Positions 32,760 through 41,860 of a stretch of DNA of 64,000 nucleotides are shown here, piece after piece. The notes beneath the pieces are model-generated. The model saw only the letters and a program-made list of their open reading frames with translations, had not been told where the DNA came from and made no database searches. Numbering within the stretch: the first letter of the stretch is position 1; every line of letters begins with the position of its first letter. The DNA comes from PALSA-612 sp963791225. GTDB lineage: Bacteria; Actinomycetota; Thermoleophilia; Gaiellales; Gaiellaceae. The position numbers and the translations under genes were made by a program. The stretch lies in contig CAWBRV010000003.1 in assembly GCA_963791225.1 (NCBI GenBank), forward strand, positions 620,001-684,000, read 5' to 3'.

Positions 32760-33956
32760 CGGGCGGGTGCGGATAGGGACTCCAAGTCGGCGGGCGACCG
32801 CGCCGACAGGCGTCCCCTGACAGATGACGGAAAGCAGGACAACGACGAACACGACGCCATAGATGCGCTTCGCCCCCTCGACGCTTTCGAGAACGGCGAA
32901 CGCAGCGAGGAGAATCGGTACGGCTCCCTTGAGGCCACACCAGGCCATGAACGCCCGCTCAGCCCAAGAGAAGCGGGCTCCGGCAAGGGTGACAAGGACG
33001 GTGATGGGTCGAGCGATAACGGCGAGCACGAGGGCGAGTACGACGCCCTCGAACCATGTTCGCCCACTGAGGGAAGCCAGGGACACGGTCAGGCCGAGGG
33101 CGACGAAGACGGCGATCTCCGCGAGGCTGGCGAGAGGGCCGGTGAAGCTTGTGATCGCGCTTTCGTGTCGCGGCGTGCCACCACCCACGATGAGCCCCGC
33201 GAGGAAGACGGCGAGAAAGCCCGATCCGTGCAGGCGCGACGTGACGCCGTAGAGAGCAGCCGCCAGTGCGAGGGCGAGGAGCGGGTGAAGGGCCGCGCTC
33301 GGGAGGCGAATCCGGTGCAGGACTGTGGCGAGCAGCCAGCCGCCGACCAGCCCCACGGCGAGACCGACGCTCATCTCGACTGCGAACTCGCGCACCACGA
33401 CGGCTGCCGACCCGTCCGCGTGTGTCGCCAGTTCGATCATCCCGATCATCAGTGCGATCCCGGCGGGGTCGTTCAGGCCCGCCTCGCCTTCGAGTGTTGT
33501 CCCCGAGCGCCCGCCGATCTCGTGGTTGCCGAGCACGGAGAACATCACCGCCGGATCAGTCGGCGCGAGTGCGGCACCCGCAAGCCCCGCCAGCGTCCAC
33601 CCGAAGCCAAGGGCGAAGTGGGCGAAGAGCATGACGACGCCTGCCGTTATGAATGTGCCGAAGACACCGAGAGCAACCATCGGGAAAGCTGATTCGCGGA
33701 AGCTGGGCCAGCCGATGTCCAGGCCACCGTTGAACAGGATCACGACCAGCGCGACGACGGCGACCCGTTCGACCGTGTGGATCGGCGTGTGGTGGTAAAG
33801 GCTCGGCCAGATGTCCGAGGCTGCCGCTGCGGCGATCAGGAAGACAGCCGGGGGCGGAATCGGCAGCCGCTCCGTCAGCTTTGACGACAACAGCGCCAGC
33901 CCAAAGCCCGCGCCGACCACGAGAATGATGGTTCCGAAGTTGGCGATTTCGCTCAT
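32748..33956 (-). CDS. cation:proton antiporter, CPA1/NhaP2-like
   Basis: About 402 residues from MSEIANFGTIILVV, with 11-13 membrane helices. Helix 5-6 carries APTDPAVMFSVL and LEGEAGLNDPAGIALMIGMI; the NDP aspartate pair is the ion-binding site of CPA1 exchangers. LPIPPPAVFLIAAAA in helix 2 and GLKGAVPILLAAFAVLES in the late half are also typical of NhaP2/CvrA potassium-proton antiporters. No C-terminal TrkA-C regulatory domain is present. The frame is open 11 codons further upstream, but MSEIANF starts the conserved part. Convergent with the MarR gene. Confidence 0.86.
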   Translation of the reverse strand: MSEIANFGTIILVVGAGFGLALLSSKLTERLPIPPPAVFLIAAAAASDIWPSLYHHTPIHTVERVAVVALVVILFNGGLDIGWPSFRESAFPMVALGVFGTFITAGVVMLFAHFALGFGWTLAGLAGAALAPTDPAVMFSVLGNHEIGGRSGTTLEGEAGLNDPAGIALMIGMIELATHADGSAAVVVREFAVEMSVGLAVGLVGGWLLATVLHRIRLPSAALHPLLALALAAALYGVTSRLHGSGFLAVFLAGLIVGGGTPRHESAITSFTGPLASLAEIAVFVALGLTVSLASLSGRTWFEGVVLALVLAVIARPITVLVTLAGARFSWAERAFMAWCGLKGAVPILLAAFAVLESVEGAKRIYGVVFVVVLLSVICQGTPVGAVARRLGVPIRTRPSAA

Positions 33957-34041
33957 GACAAAGCAACCGCCGACCAGACTTCCCGGCACTCCGTGAACCC
34001 GACGCGATCCTATCTGTCCCTAGTTGGGCAGCTCCCGAGTG

Positions 34042-34069
34042 TTGTCGCTTTCTGGTGGAAACGCGACAA
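34042..34069 (-). repeat. inverted repeat with VAFWWK-type core
   Basis: TTGTCGC (34042-34048) and GCGACAA (34063-34069) are perfect inverse copies around TGGTGGAAAC. A near copy of this 25-base unit (22 of 25 bases) lies on the other strand at 39303-39327, exactly where the integrase remnant loses homology. Here it lies just beyond the 3' end of the cyclase pseudogene. Confidence 0.5.
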
Positions 34070-34091
34070 GGCAGAAGATCCAGACCCGCTA

Positions 34092-35438
34092 TCAGCGCTC
34101 CACTGCGTACAGCCGCCATTCGCCAGGGATGCCTTTCAGTTCGTGCAGACCGTGGTCTTGGAAGGTGATGCCGGACCCAGCGACGAGGTCTTTGACCGTG
34201 CTGGAGACGAGCACTTCCCCGGGTTGTGCGATTGCGGCGACGCGCGCGCCTGTGTGTACGGCGATGCCGGCGACCTTGCCGTCGATGAGTTCGCACTCGC
34301 CGGTGTGTAGGCCGGCACGCACCTCGAGGCCGAGTTCAGGCATCGTCTCGACGATCGCGCGAGCGCAGGTGATTGCGCGTGCGGGTCCGTCGAAGGAGGC
34401 GAAGAAGCCGTCGCCGGCCGTGTCCACTTCCTTGCCGCGGAAGCGCCCGAGCTGTGTCCGAACGGCCTCGTGGTGGCGCTCCAGGAGTTCGCGCCAGGCG
34501 CGGTCACCCAGCTCCGCAGCACGGGAGGTCGCACCGACGATGTCGGTGAAGAGGACGGTGGCGAGCACGCGGTCCGGTTCCGCTTCCCATTGCTTTCCGT
34601 GGGCGACGTCATCGAGAAACGACTGCAGCGCTGCGAAGAGCGGCTCCTGGTCGCCGAGGCCAGGGCTGAAGTCCGCGCCGGGCAACTCCACGAAACGGGC
34701 ACCGGGGATGTGGTCGGCCAGGTAGTGGCCGCTTCGTATGTCCCAGAACGTCGTCTTTCCGGTGCATGACCAGCGTCGGAACGCGAAGCAAGCGGGAGTA
34801 CGTCACAGACGTCGGTGTCGAGGTTCGCCCGCACGTATGCCGCCGCCGAGCCCGGGCTGACGGCGATCCGCACGAGACGGGCGCGATGCGCGTGCCTCTT
34901 CGTCCGTGATACTGGGATTGTTCTCGTCGTCGACCAGTCCTCCATTGAGGCCGCGTCGCCCCATCGCCGTTCGTTCTCGTGGCGAAGAGCTCGGCCTCCG
35001 CTCGAGTCCGAAGCCAGGGAAGCTCCGGGCTGCGGACCCAGCGGGGCGAAGAGTTCATCAGCACGAGCGCGGCAGTCCGCTCCGGATACGTGGCAGCGAA
35101 GAGCACGCAGAGAGGGCCAGCGTCGCCGAGACCGAAGACGACTGCTCGCTCGGAGCCGGCCGCGTCCATCACGGCGCGGATGTCGTCCATGCGCATCTCG
35201 AGCGTGGGCGCGCCGGCGACGCGATCGGACATGCCTGTCCCGCGCTGGTTGAGCGTGATCAGGCGGCCGATCGACGCGAGCCGGTTCAGGAAGCGGCCTG
35301 AGATGGGCTTTCCCAGGCGAGCTCGAGGTGTGAAATCACGTCGACGTAGACGATGTCGACCGGGCCTGCGCCCGTTACCTGGTACGCGACGTTGACGTCG
35401 CCACTTCGCGCATAGCGTGTCTCCGGCTGCACGGGCAC
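34092..35438 (-). pseudogene. alpha/beta-hydrolase-adenylate cyclase fusion, several frameshifts
   Basis: The intact frame at the 3' end (34092-34691) is a class III cyclase domain: VLFTDIVGATSRAAELGDRA, DTAGDGFFASFDGPARAI and GLEVRAGLHTGECELIDGKV. Upstream frames add an alpha/beta-hydrolase: RYARSGDVNVAYQVTGAGPV near the N-terminus, RLITLNQRGTGMSDRV, LEMRMDDIRAVMDAAGSERA and LRVPTLVMHRKDD. At least four frame changes (near 35300, 34990, 34840 and 34740) are needed to link them. Intact relatives of about 450 residues are common in soil bacteria; their hydrolase part is thought to act as a sensor. The number of breaks makes this one of the most damaged genes here. Confidence 0.75.
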
Positions 35439-35619
35439 AGTGTCGCGGGTGTCCGTGCTTCCGTGCGGGCCAGGCTGCGATCAGCCGGCCCAGCGGATCA
35501 CCCGGCGGGTCTGTCGCAGTTTGCGGGAACTGCGTCATCGGGTGTGGCTGTGGGGTGAGGCGAGACTAGGAAGAGTGAGCTACTCGTGTCCAGTCGCGCT
35601 CTCGTCGTAGACTCGTTCG

Positions 35620-38580
35620 GTGGCGGCTTGTCCCGCGTGCGGCAAGGAACTCCCAGGCGAGTTTCCGTTCTGCCCGTATTGCGGAGCGCCGCTCGGCAGC
35701 GAGGGCCGCGAGCAGCGGAAGACGGTAACCGTCCTGTTTTGCGACGTGACGGGCTCGACGGCGTTGGGGGAGTCGACGGATCCGGAGGCGTTGCGGGCGT
35801 TGCTGGCTCGGTATTTCGAGCGGATGCGTGGGATTGTCGAGTCGCATGGCGGGACGGTGGAGAAGTTCATCGGTGATGCGGTGATGGCGGTGTTCGGGGT
35901 GCCGGTCGCGCATGAGGACGACGCGCTGCGGGCGTGTCGGGCGGCGGTCGAGATGCGGGACGCGTTGCCGGAGCTCGGCGTGCAGGCGCGGATCGGCGTG
36001 AACACGGGTGAGGTGGTGACTGGGACCGAGGAGCGGCTCGTGACAGGCGATGCGGTCAATGTCGCCGCCCGGCTGGAGCAGGCGGCGCGGCCGGGGGAGG
36101 TGTTGCTCGGCGCGGAGACGAAGCGGCTGGTCGAGGGGGCCGTTGAGGCGGAGTCGGTGGAGCCTCTCGAACTCAAGGGGAAGCGGGAGCCTGTGCCGGC
36201 GTTTCGGCTTCTGCGGGTGGGTGAGGCGCCGGAGCGGGTTCACGGCGATGTGTTCGTCGGCCGCGGCCGGGAGCTGGACGAGATTGCCTCGGCCTGGGCG
36301 CGGGCCGGTGCGGAGAAGCGCTGTGAGCTGGTGACGGTCGTGGCCGAGGCCGGGGTCGGCAAGACCCGGCTGGCCGCCGAGGCGCTTGCACGTGTCGACG
36401 CGAGGGTGGTTCGTGGCCGGTGTCTGTCTTACGGGGAGGGAGTTACGTACTGGCCGGTGGTCGAGGTGGTGAAGCAGCTTGGGGCGAGGCCGTCGGACCC
36501 GGCTGCGGCGGCCGCGATCGGATCGCTGCTCGGCGAGGCGGGATCGGGAACGAGTGCTGAGGAGATCGCCTGGGCGTTCCGGAAGCTGCTCGAGGAGCAG
36601 GCGCCGCTCGTCTGCGTGTTCGAGGACATCCACTGGGGTGAGGAGACGTTTCTCGACCTGGTCGAGCACGTCGCGCTGTTGTCTGCAGGCTCCCAGGTGC
36701 TGCTGTTGTGCACGGCGCGGCCGGAGCTGCTCGAGCGCCGCCCGTCCTGGCCGGTGACGATTCGGCTCGCGCCGCTCGAGCCTGGGGACGTCGATCGGCT
36801 TGTGCCGGCTGCATTGCCCCCGGACTTGCGCGATCGGATCGCCCGCGCTGCCGGCGGTAACCCGTTGTTCCTGACGGAGATGGTCGCGATGGCCGAGACC
36901 GCGGACGGCGAGGTGAGCGTGCCGCCTACTTTGCGGGCGCTGCTCACGGCTCGGCTCGACCAGGTCGACGCGGGCGAGCGGCGTGTGCTTGAACGGGGTG
37001 CTGTTGAGGGCGAGATCTTCCACCGCGGCGCCGTGCAGGCACTCGCCCCGGAGGAGCCGCAAGTAACTGCACGCCTGGCCGGGCTCGTCCGGCGCGAGCT
37101 GATCCGATCCGAGCACACACAGATCCCGGGCGACGACGGCTTCCGCTTCCGTCACTTACTTGTCCGCGACGCCGCCTATGACGCTCTGCCGAAGTCGGCT
37201 CGCGCTGAGCTGCACGAGCGCTTCGCTAGCTGGCTGGAGGAGCACGGGAACGAACTGATAGAGCTAGACGAGATCCTTGGCTACCACCTCGAACGGGCGT
37301 CCCGTTACAAGGCAGAGCTGGGATACCCGGATGCTGCGCTCGCCGAGAGGGCTGGTCAACGACTCGCTGTCGGCGGCAGGCGCGCACTTTGGCGGGACGA
37401 CGATCGAGCCGCTGCGGGTTTGCTCGAACGAGCGCTAACACTGATCCGGCCGCTGCGGCTCGATGTCAACCTGGAGCTCGATCTGGCGGATGCGCAGCAG
37501 GGCCCCCAGGCGCGAGCGGCGATCGCCAAACAGGCAGCGAAGCGGGCTCGGGAGATCGGCGACCGACCCGCCGAGGCCCTCGCACTGGTCGTCGTCGCCC
37601 ATTCACATCTGGAGGCCGCGTCCGGGCCGAACGTTGTCGACGATCTGGAACGGCTGGCCAGAGAGGCGCTGGCTCTCCTCGAACCGTTGGCCGACGGCGC
37701 TGCTCTCGGACGGGTCTGGTATGCGCTCAGCGACGCGGCAAACTATCGCGGGCACTTCGAGGAACGTGCGCTTGCGGCTGAACAAGCCCTGCATTTCTTC
37801 GAGCGTGCGAGAGCGCATCATTTCGAGCTGGCCGGCCTTCCCTGGGCGCTCGTCTATGGGCCGCGTCCTGCGGATGAAGCTCTCGAGACACTCGATTCCT
37901 TTCTGGCGACAAGCCCAGCCCCATACGGGCTCTTCGTCCGCGCCCACCTGCTCGCGATGCTCAACCGCTTCGACGAGGCCTGGGACCTTGCCGTCTCGAC
38001 CTTCGAGCGGCTGCGTGAGGTGAGCGAACGGAACGACCTAGACCTTGATCTCGGCGCGCTCGCTGCGGTCGCGGGCGAGCACGAGCTGGCGGTGCCGTCC
38101 CTGCAGCGGGGCTGCGAAGCTCTCGAGCGACTAGGTCAGAGGGCTTATCTCTCCAACGGCGCGTCCCAGCTCGGTCGTTCGCTCTGCGAACTCGGACGCT
38201 ACGAAGACGCCGAGCCGTGGGCACAGCTTGGGCGCGAACTGGCCGCCGAGAAGGACCTGACCGCCGAGGCGCTTTGGCGACAGGTCCAAGCGCGCGTCCA
38301 CGCACACCGCGGCGACCACAGCCAGGCCGAGCAACTCGCCCACCAAGCGGTCTCGATCATCGAGCAGACAGACGCACTCAACCTGCAAGGCGACGCCTAC
38401 TGCGACCTCGCCGAAGTACTTACGCGATCAGGAAAGGCCCGCGAAGCACAAGCCGCGCTCGAGCAAGCCCTCGACCGCTACAACTGCAAAAAGAACCTGG
38501 CCATGGTCGCGCAGACTCGCCCACGACTCAAAGCGCTCGAGGAAGAACTCTCGGCACAGGGGCCTACAACCACCTCGTAG
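35620..38580 (+). CDS. adenylate/guanylate cyclase-AAA ATPase-TPR regulator
   Basis: 986 residues, GTG start. Order: a zinc ribbon with CPACGK and CPYCGAPL (residues 4-22), a class III cyclase domain about 33-200 with TVLFCDVTGSTALGE, VEKFIGDAVMAVFGVP and VRIGVNTGEVVTGTEE-type motifs, and an AAA ATPase about 215-560 (Walker A EAGVGKTRLA near 244, Walker B CVFEDIHWGE near 334). The rest is a TPR-like helical region. The cyclase aspartates for metal binding (D in FCDVTG and IGDAV) are kept. Such proteins are large, probably ATP-driven signalling scaffolds making cyclic AMP or GMP; input unknown. It is intact although it directly follows a damaged cyclase gene on the other strand. Confidence 0.88.
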   Translation: MAACPACGKELPGEFPFCPYCGAPLGSEGREQRKTVTVLFCDVTGSTALGESTDPEALRALLARYFERMRGIVESHGGTVEKFIGDAVMAVFGVPVAHEDDALRACRAAVEMRDALPELGVQARIGVNTGEVVTGTEERLVTGDAVNVAARLEQAARPGEVLLGAETKRLVEGAVEAESVEPLELKGKREPVPAFRLLRVGEAPERVHGDVFVGRGRELDEIASAWARAGAEKRCELVTVVAEAGVGKTRLAAEALARVDARVVRGRCLSYGEGVTYWPVVEVVKQLGARPSDPAAAAAIGSLLGEAGSGTSAEEIAWAFRKLLEEQAPLVCVFEDIHWGEETFLDLVEHVALLSAGSQVLLLCTARPELLERRPSWPVTIRLAPLEPGDVDRLVPAALPPDLRDRIARAAGGNPLFLTEMVAMAETADGEVSVPPTLRALLTARLDQVDAGERRVLERGAVEGEIFHRGAVQALAPEEPQVTARLAGLVRRELIRSEHTQIPGDDGFRFRHLLVRDAAYDALPKSARAELHERFASWLEEHGNELIELDEILGYHLERASRYKAELGYPDAALAERAGQRLAVGGRRALWRDDDRAAAGLLERALTLIRPLRLDVNLELDLADAQQGPQARAAIAKQAAKRAREIGDRPAEALALVVVAHSHLEAASGPNVVDDLERLAREALALLEPLADGAALGRVWYALSDAANYRGHFEERALAAEQALHFFERARAHHFELAGLPWALVYGPRPADEALETLDSFLATSPAPYGLFVRAHLLAMLNRFDEAWDLAVSTFERLREVSERNDLDLDLGALAAVAGEHELAVPSLQRGCEALERLGQRAYLSNGASQLGRSLCELGRYEDAEPWAQLGRELAAEKDLTAEALWRQVQARVHAHRGDHSQAEQLAHQAVSIIEQTDALNLQGDAYCDLAEVLTRSGKAREAQAALEQALDRYNCKKNLAMVAQTRPRLKALEEELSAQGPTTTS

Positions 38581-39106
38581 ACCTGCCGAAGCCCGTCGGG
38601 CGCACCACGGTTTATCACTCTCGGCACCACCGGTCATCGCGATAAAGAGGCGTGTCCGGGGTTCGGTCGACGCCTACAACCCGCAACCGCTCGGGGAGTC
38701 GTGCAGCGGCTTAGGCCAAACACAATGGTGAGTCTTGGTGAGTACGCCAGGGGACCGAGGGGAAACCGAGCGCTCCAGCGGGACTGAAAACCGCTCAACC
38801 GTCCCCTCTAGTCCCCCACAGTCCCCATCTGCGCCCGCTTCACACACGGGCGTTCGATCATACGTTCGCAAAGGTGGTGTCCGAGCTGAAACGTGGGATG
38901 GTCAATCCCTTGCCCGGCCTGGGACGCCAAATCCCTTGCCAGCTCGAGCCGAGCTCACTTTTTCGGGGCGCCGCGTCGCGGTGTCTGCTTCTCGGCTGCG
39001 GCCAGGCGGTCGGCCGCCTGCTTTTCCGCTCGGGTCACCGAGCGCCGCTCCTTCGGCTCGCCGGCCGTCGGCTCCGCACTGCCCTGCGACTGCCGCCTTT
39101 CAATTC
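38581..39106. other. gene-poor stretch with a tRNA-like core
   Basis: No convincing gene. At 38831-38845 GCGCCCGCTTCACAC equals the anticodon arm of the tRNA-Val(CAC) fragments, followed by a diverged GTTCGATC T-loop-like element. TGGTGAGT repeats near 38727 resemble those beside the second tRNA scar. TGGTCAATCCCTTGCC (38898-38913) resembles 22287-22299 and 23299-23313. A lysine- and glutamate-rich frame on the minus strand (ERRSVTRAEKQAADRLAAAE, stop at 38955) has no start codon and may be the tail of a lost gene. Confidence 0.45.
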
Positions 39107-39330
39107 CTAGACATCCAAGCCTGTCGCGTACGCCAGGTACGCATCCAGCAACCCTGCCGCCTCCTCCTCATTCCCGGGCATCAGGTGCCCGTAGCGGTCT
39201 AGCGTGATGACCACCGAGGCGTGCCCCAAGTACTTGGAGAGCGCCTTCGCGTTCACGCCGGCGACGATCATCAGCGAGGCGAACGTGTGTCGGCATTCGT
39301 GAGTCGCTCTTCCACCAAAACGCGACACGC
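39107..39330 (-). pseudogene. C-terminal remnant of a tyrosine recombinase (phage-type integrase)
   Basis: The frame has the catalytic C-terminal end of tyrosine recombinases: HECRHTFASLMIVAGVNAKA with the HxxR box, then LGHASVVITLDRYGHLMPG with the conserved GH and the nucleophilic tyrosine. It ends normally (AAGLLDAYLAYATGLDV). Everything before HECRH is missing; instead the frame runs into VAFWWKSDS, part of a 25-base motif also present at 34043-34067. The core-binding domain, first arginine and lysine are absent, so it is inactive. It lies 260 bases from a tRNA-Val-like core, the expected integration target. Confidence 0.75.
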
Positions 39331-39367
39331 TTGTCGCACTTCCCGCAGAACACGACAAAGCGGCGAT

Positions 39368-39835
39368 TCAGGAAGGGCGGGCCGAGTAGCTTGTGGTCCT
39401 CTCGGGGCCTCCCGGACCGCGTGGAGGATGCGGGCCTGCTTCTGCACTGGAGTCCCAAGGTGCCTTCTCGCGTTGGGGGCGAATAGGCGCCGTGAGCCTT
39501 TCTGTCCGGGGGTCTCGTGGGCCGCACTGGTTCCAGCTCGCGGGTGAAAGCAGAGCGCCGCGGAGCTTCAGCGCGACGGCGAGCGTTACGGCGCCGCATA
39601 CCAGGCCCAAAGCATCTACGACGACGATGGGGACGTTTCCAAGGCTGAGGCCGTAGACCAGCCAAATCGCATAACCCCCGACGTACGTCGCCAGGAAGCG
39701 GGCCGAGACGTCGCAGGAGCCGCCTCGAGCGAGCATCTGCCGTGCCTGGAGGAGCACGGAAAGGGCGGCTGCTAATCCGTAGAGCATCGCGACCGCGGCC
39801 AGCACTTGGGAGCTCTCATGGGCGATCGAAATCAC
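39368..39835 (-). CDS. SemiSWEET-like (MtN3/PQ-loop) membrane protein, extended tail
   Basis: The first 95 residues form three membrane helices: VLAAVAMLYGLAAALSVLLQ, CDVSARFLATYVGGYAIWLV and VPIVVVDALGLVCGAVTLAV, with GNVPIVVVDxLGLxxG typical of SemiSWEET and related MtN3-like proteins. Dimers of such three-helix units move sugars. The last 60 residues are arginine/proline-rich and look like translated non-coding sequence, suggesting that the natural stop was lost when the adjacent integrase end was rearranged. Confidence 0.66.
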   Translation of the reverse strand: MISIAHESSQVLAAVAMLYGLAAALSVLLQARQMLARGGSCDVSARFLATYVGGYAIWLVYGLSLGNVPIVVVDALGLVCGAVTLAVALKLRGALLSPASWNQCGPRDPRTERLTAPIRPQREKAPWDSSAEAGPHPPRGPGGPERTTSYSARPS

Positions 39836-40014
39836 CTTCGTACCGTGCGCCCTCTATCGAGGGCAGACCAACGTTCACGATCGTCACGTCCACGAGACCA
39901 TGAAGGCGGAGTGGTGCTCGATGACCTGGACGCGCGAGGTGTCGGCTCAGCGATCGCGGGGCCTGTCCGGCGTCGATTGATGAGGGTGTCTGTACTCCGC
40001 ATCGTTTGGCCGCG

Positions 40015-41235
40015 TCAGTGGAGGCTTGGCTCTCGTCCGAGTTCGATTTGTCCGAGGAATTCGTAGGCCCGGTTCGCGCCTAGTGGGTGCATGAAGGCGG
40101 TGGCGCGGACGTCGCGGTAGGCGCGGGCGAGGGGGCTGCCGTTCAGGTAACCGGCTCCACCGGAGAGGGCCAGGGCCCGATCGACGATGCGGACGGCGAC
40201 CGTGGCGATGAACGCTTTCGCGCTTTGGGCTTCGGCGAAGAGGCTCGTCAGTTCTGCTCCGGTCGGGAGTGAGGTTGGGCTGAGGGCATGCTGCTCGTCG
40301 ATCAGGGCGGCCGCCCGCGAGAGGACCGCGCGGCAGGCGGAGAGATCGACGGCGTTTTCGGCGGCGAGGACGCGGGTCGTTGCGTCGTGATCGCTGCCGT
40401 TTCCGGCCAGGCGGCCGGTGATCGTGCGGTGTGCGCTCTCGGCAATGCCGAGTGCGGCGGCCGCGTGGAAGAGGCCGGCGCTGAGGTTTCGCTCCATGTA
40501 TTCGGCCGAGTCGCCGACGGGGAAGCCTCCGCGGAGGGCAGAGGCCGGCAGTTCAACGTCGTCGAACGAGACTGAGTTGCTGCCGGAGGCGCGCATACCG
40601 AGTGCGTCCCAGTCGTGGTGGACGACCACTCCGGGTGTCTCTCGCGGGACCATCGCGTAGCCGTACCGGTCGTTCCCGGAGTCGTCGGCGAAGGTGACCG
40701 CCGTGTAGAGGACGTCGGCGGCTGGTGACATCGTGCAGAAGACCTTGTGGCCGGAGACGATCCAGCCCTGGTCGGTGCGGGTAGCGGTCGTCGCGGGCCG
40801 AGTGAGGTCTTGCCCAGTCTCGCTGCCTGCGGACGCGAAGACGGTTCCGTCGCGGGCGATCTGCTCGAGTGTTCCGGCGAACGCGCCGGCACGCCGCTCG
40901 TTGTGGGAGGCGACGGCGATCTGCCAGCGCCGCACGACGTTCAGCACGTAGACAAGGTGCATGTTCACGCCGAGCGTGAGCGAGGCGTCGCCACGGGCGA
41001 GCCGGCTCGAGGCGACGACCACGTCGTGGACGGAGGTGACGTCGAGCCCGCCGAGTTGTTCGGGGATCGGGGCGGTGAAGTAGCCGCTCGTCTTGACGGT
41101 CGCGAAGCTGTCGAAGGGGAAGCTCCCGTCTCGGTCGTGGGTGCCGGCTTGCCGGCTGATTTCGGTTGCGAGCGTCTCGGCGAGTGCGACGAGGCGCTCG
41201 CCCGGCTCGGTCTTGGCTGTTAGCTCGATTGGCAT
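40015..41235 (-). CDS. acyl-CoA dehydrogenase-like flavin monooxygenase
   Basis: 406 residues of the acyl-CoA dehydrogenase fold: N-terminal helical domain, a central beta domain with FASAGSETGQDLTRPATTAT and HKVFCTMSPAADVLYTAVTF, and a C-terminal helical domain ending GGAGYLNGSPLARAYRDVRA. The catalytic base of true acyl-CoA dehydrogenases is not obvious. The gene overlaps a flavin reductase by 16 bases, as in DszC, SfnC or HsaA-type two-component monooxygenases, which use reduced flavin made by the reductase. The substrate (aromatic, sulfur or N-compound) is unknown. Confidence 0.82.
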   Translation of the reverse strand: MPIELTAKTEPGERLVALAETLATEISRQAGTHDRDGSFPFDSFATVKTSGYFTAPIPEQLGGLDVTSVHDVVVASSRLARGDASLTLGVNMHLVYVLNVVRRWQIAVASHNERRAGAFAGTLEQIARDGTVFASAGSETGQDLTRPATTATRTDQGWIVSGHKVFCTMSPAADVLYTAVTFADDSGNDRYGYAMVPRETPGVVVHHDWDALGMRASGSNSVSFDDVELPASALRGGFPVGDSAEYMERNLSAGLFHAAAALGIAESAHRTITGRLAGNGSDHDATTRVLAAENAVDLSACRAVLSRAAALIDEQHALSPTSLPTGAELTSLFAEAQSAKAFIATVAVRIVDRALALSGGAGYLNGSPLARAYRDVRATAFMHPLGANRAYEFLGQIELGREPSLH

Positions 41236-41792
41236 CTGGACCTCCTTCCGGTCGATGTGCGTGCGTGGGCGGGATCGGCGAGCGCTCTGTAGGCGCGGCG
41301 GAAGTACACGAGCGGTCTCCCGTCGAGCGAGGTGTGTGCGACGTGGACGCGGCCGAGGAAGAGGGTGTGGTCTGCGACCTGCAGTTCCTCGGAGAGCTCA
41401 CAGTCGAGGTGAGCGAGCGCGCCGGCGACGACCGGGCTCGCGCTTCGCGCGTCGTCCGGGCCGGTGAACTGCTCGAGGAACTTGGTCGCGCCAGGCGCAG
41501 AGCCATGGCAGGCAGCGTCGAGTTGGCGCTCGTCGAGGATGCTGACGCCGAACCGTCGCGTGGCTGTGATCGCGCGCGCGCCGACCGCGTCGGACCTGAG
41601 CGAGACGAGGACCGTCGGCGGGCTGGCTGAGATCGAAGCGAAGGCGGTGACGGTAATGCCCCAAGGCCTGTGACCGAGCCAGCAGGTGACGATCACGACG
41701 CCGCTCGCGAGCGTGCTCATGGCGTCGGCGAAGTCCGCCGCGGGCGCAGGTTGGGTAGAACGATCTGCGATCAGTCTCAGGTTGGGATTCAC
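41220..41792 (-). CDS. flavin reductase family protein
   Basis: 190 residues; GTG start after GAGGAG. Typical HpaC/flavin-reductase-like split barrel: FADAMSTLASGVVIVTCWLG, WGITVTAFASISASPPTVLV and FGVSILDERQLDAACHGS. The His and the aromatic in DHTLFLGRVHVAH are conserved near the end. It supplies reduced FMN/FAD to the overlapping oxygenase gene. The C-terminal tail overlaps the oxygenase start. Together they make a two-component flavin-dependent monooxygenase. Confidence 0.85.
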   Translation of the reverse strand: MNPNLRLIADRSTQPAPAADFADAMSTLASGVVIVTCWLGHRPWGITVTAFASISASPPTVLVSLRSDAVGARAITATRRFGVSILDERQLDAACHGSAPGATKFLEQFTGPDDARSASPVVAGALAHLDCELSEELQVADHTLFLGRVHVAHTSLDGRPLVYFRRAYRALADPAHARTSTGRRSRCQSS

Positions 41793-41860
41793 AGGTTCTT
41801 CTCCTCGGGCCGTGCGGCCGGTAGTCGCCCTGAGGGTGGCTACCGGCCGCTCCTCTTGGG

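Noticed and set aside
35566..37155. 529-codon minus-strand frame opposite the cyclase-AAA gene
   Set aside because: Long antisense frames are expected in GC-rich genes; no motif seen.
38955..39105. Lys/Glu-rich minus-strand tail (TRAEKQAADRLAAAEKQ)
   Set aside because: Possible remnant but no start codon, and too short to assign; mentioned only in the gap entry.
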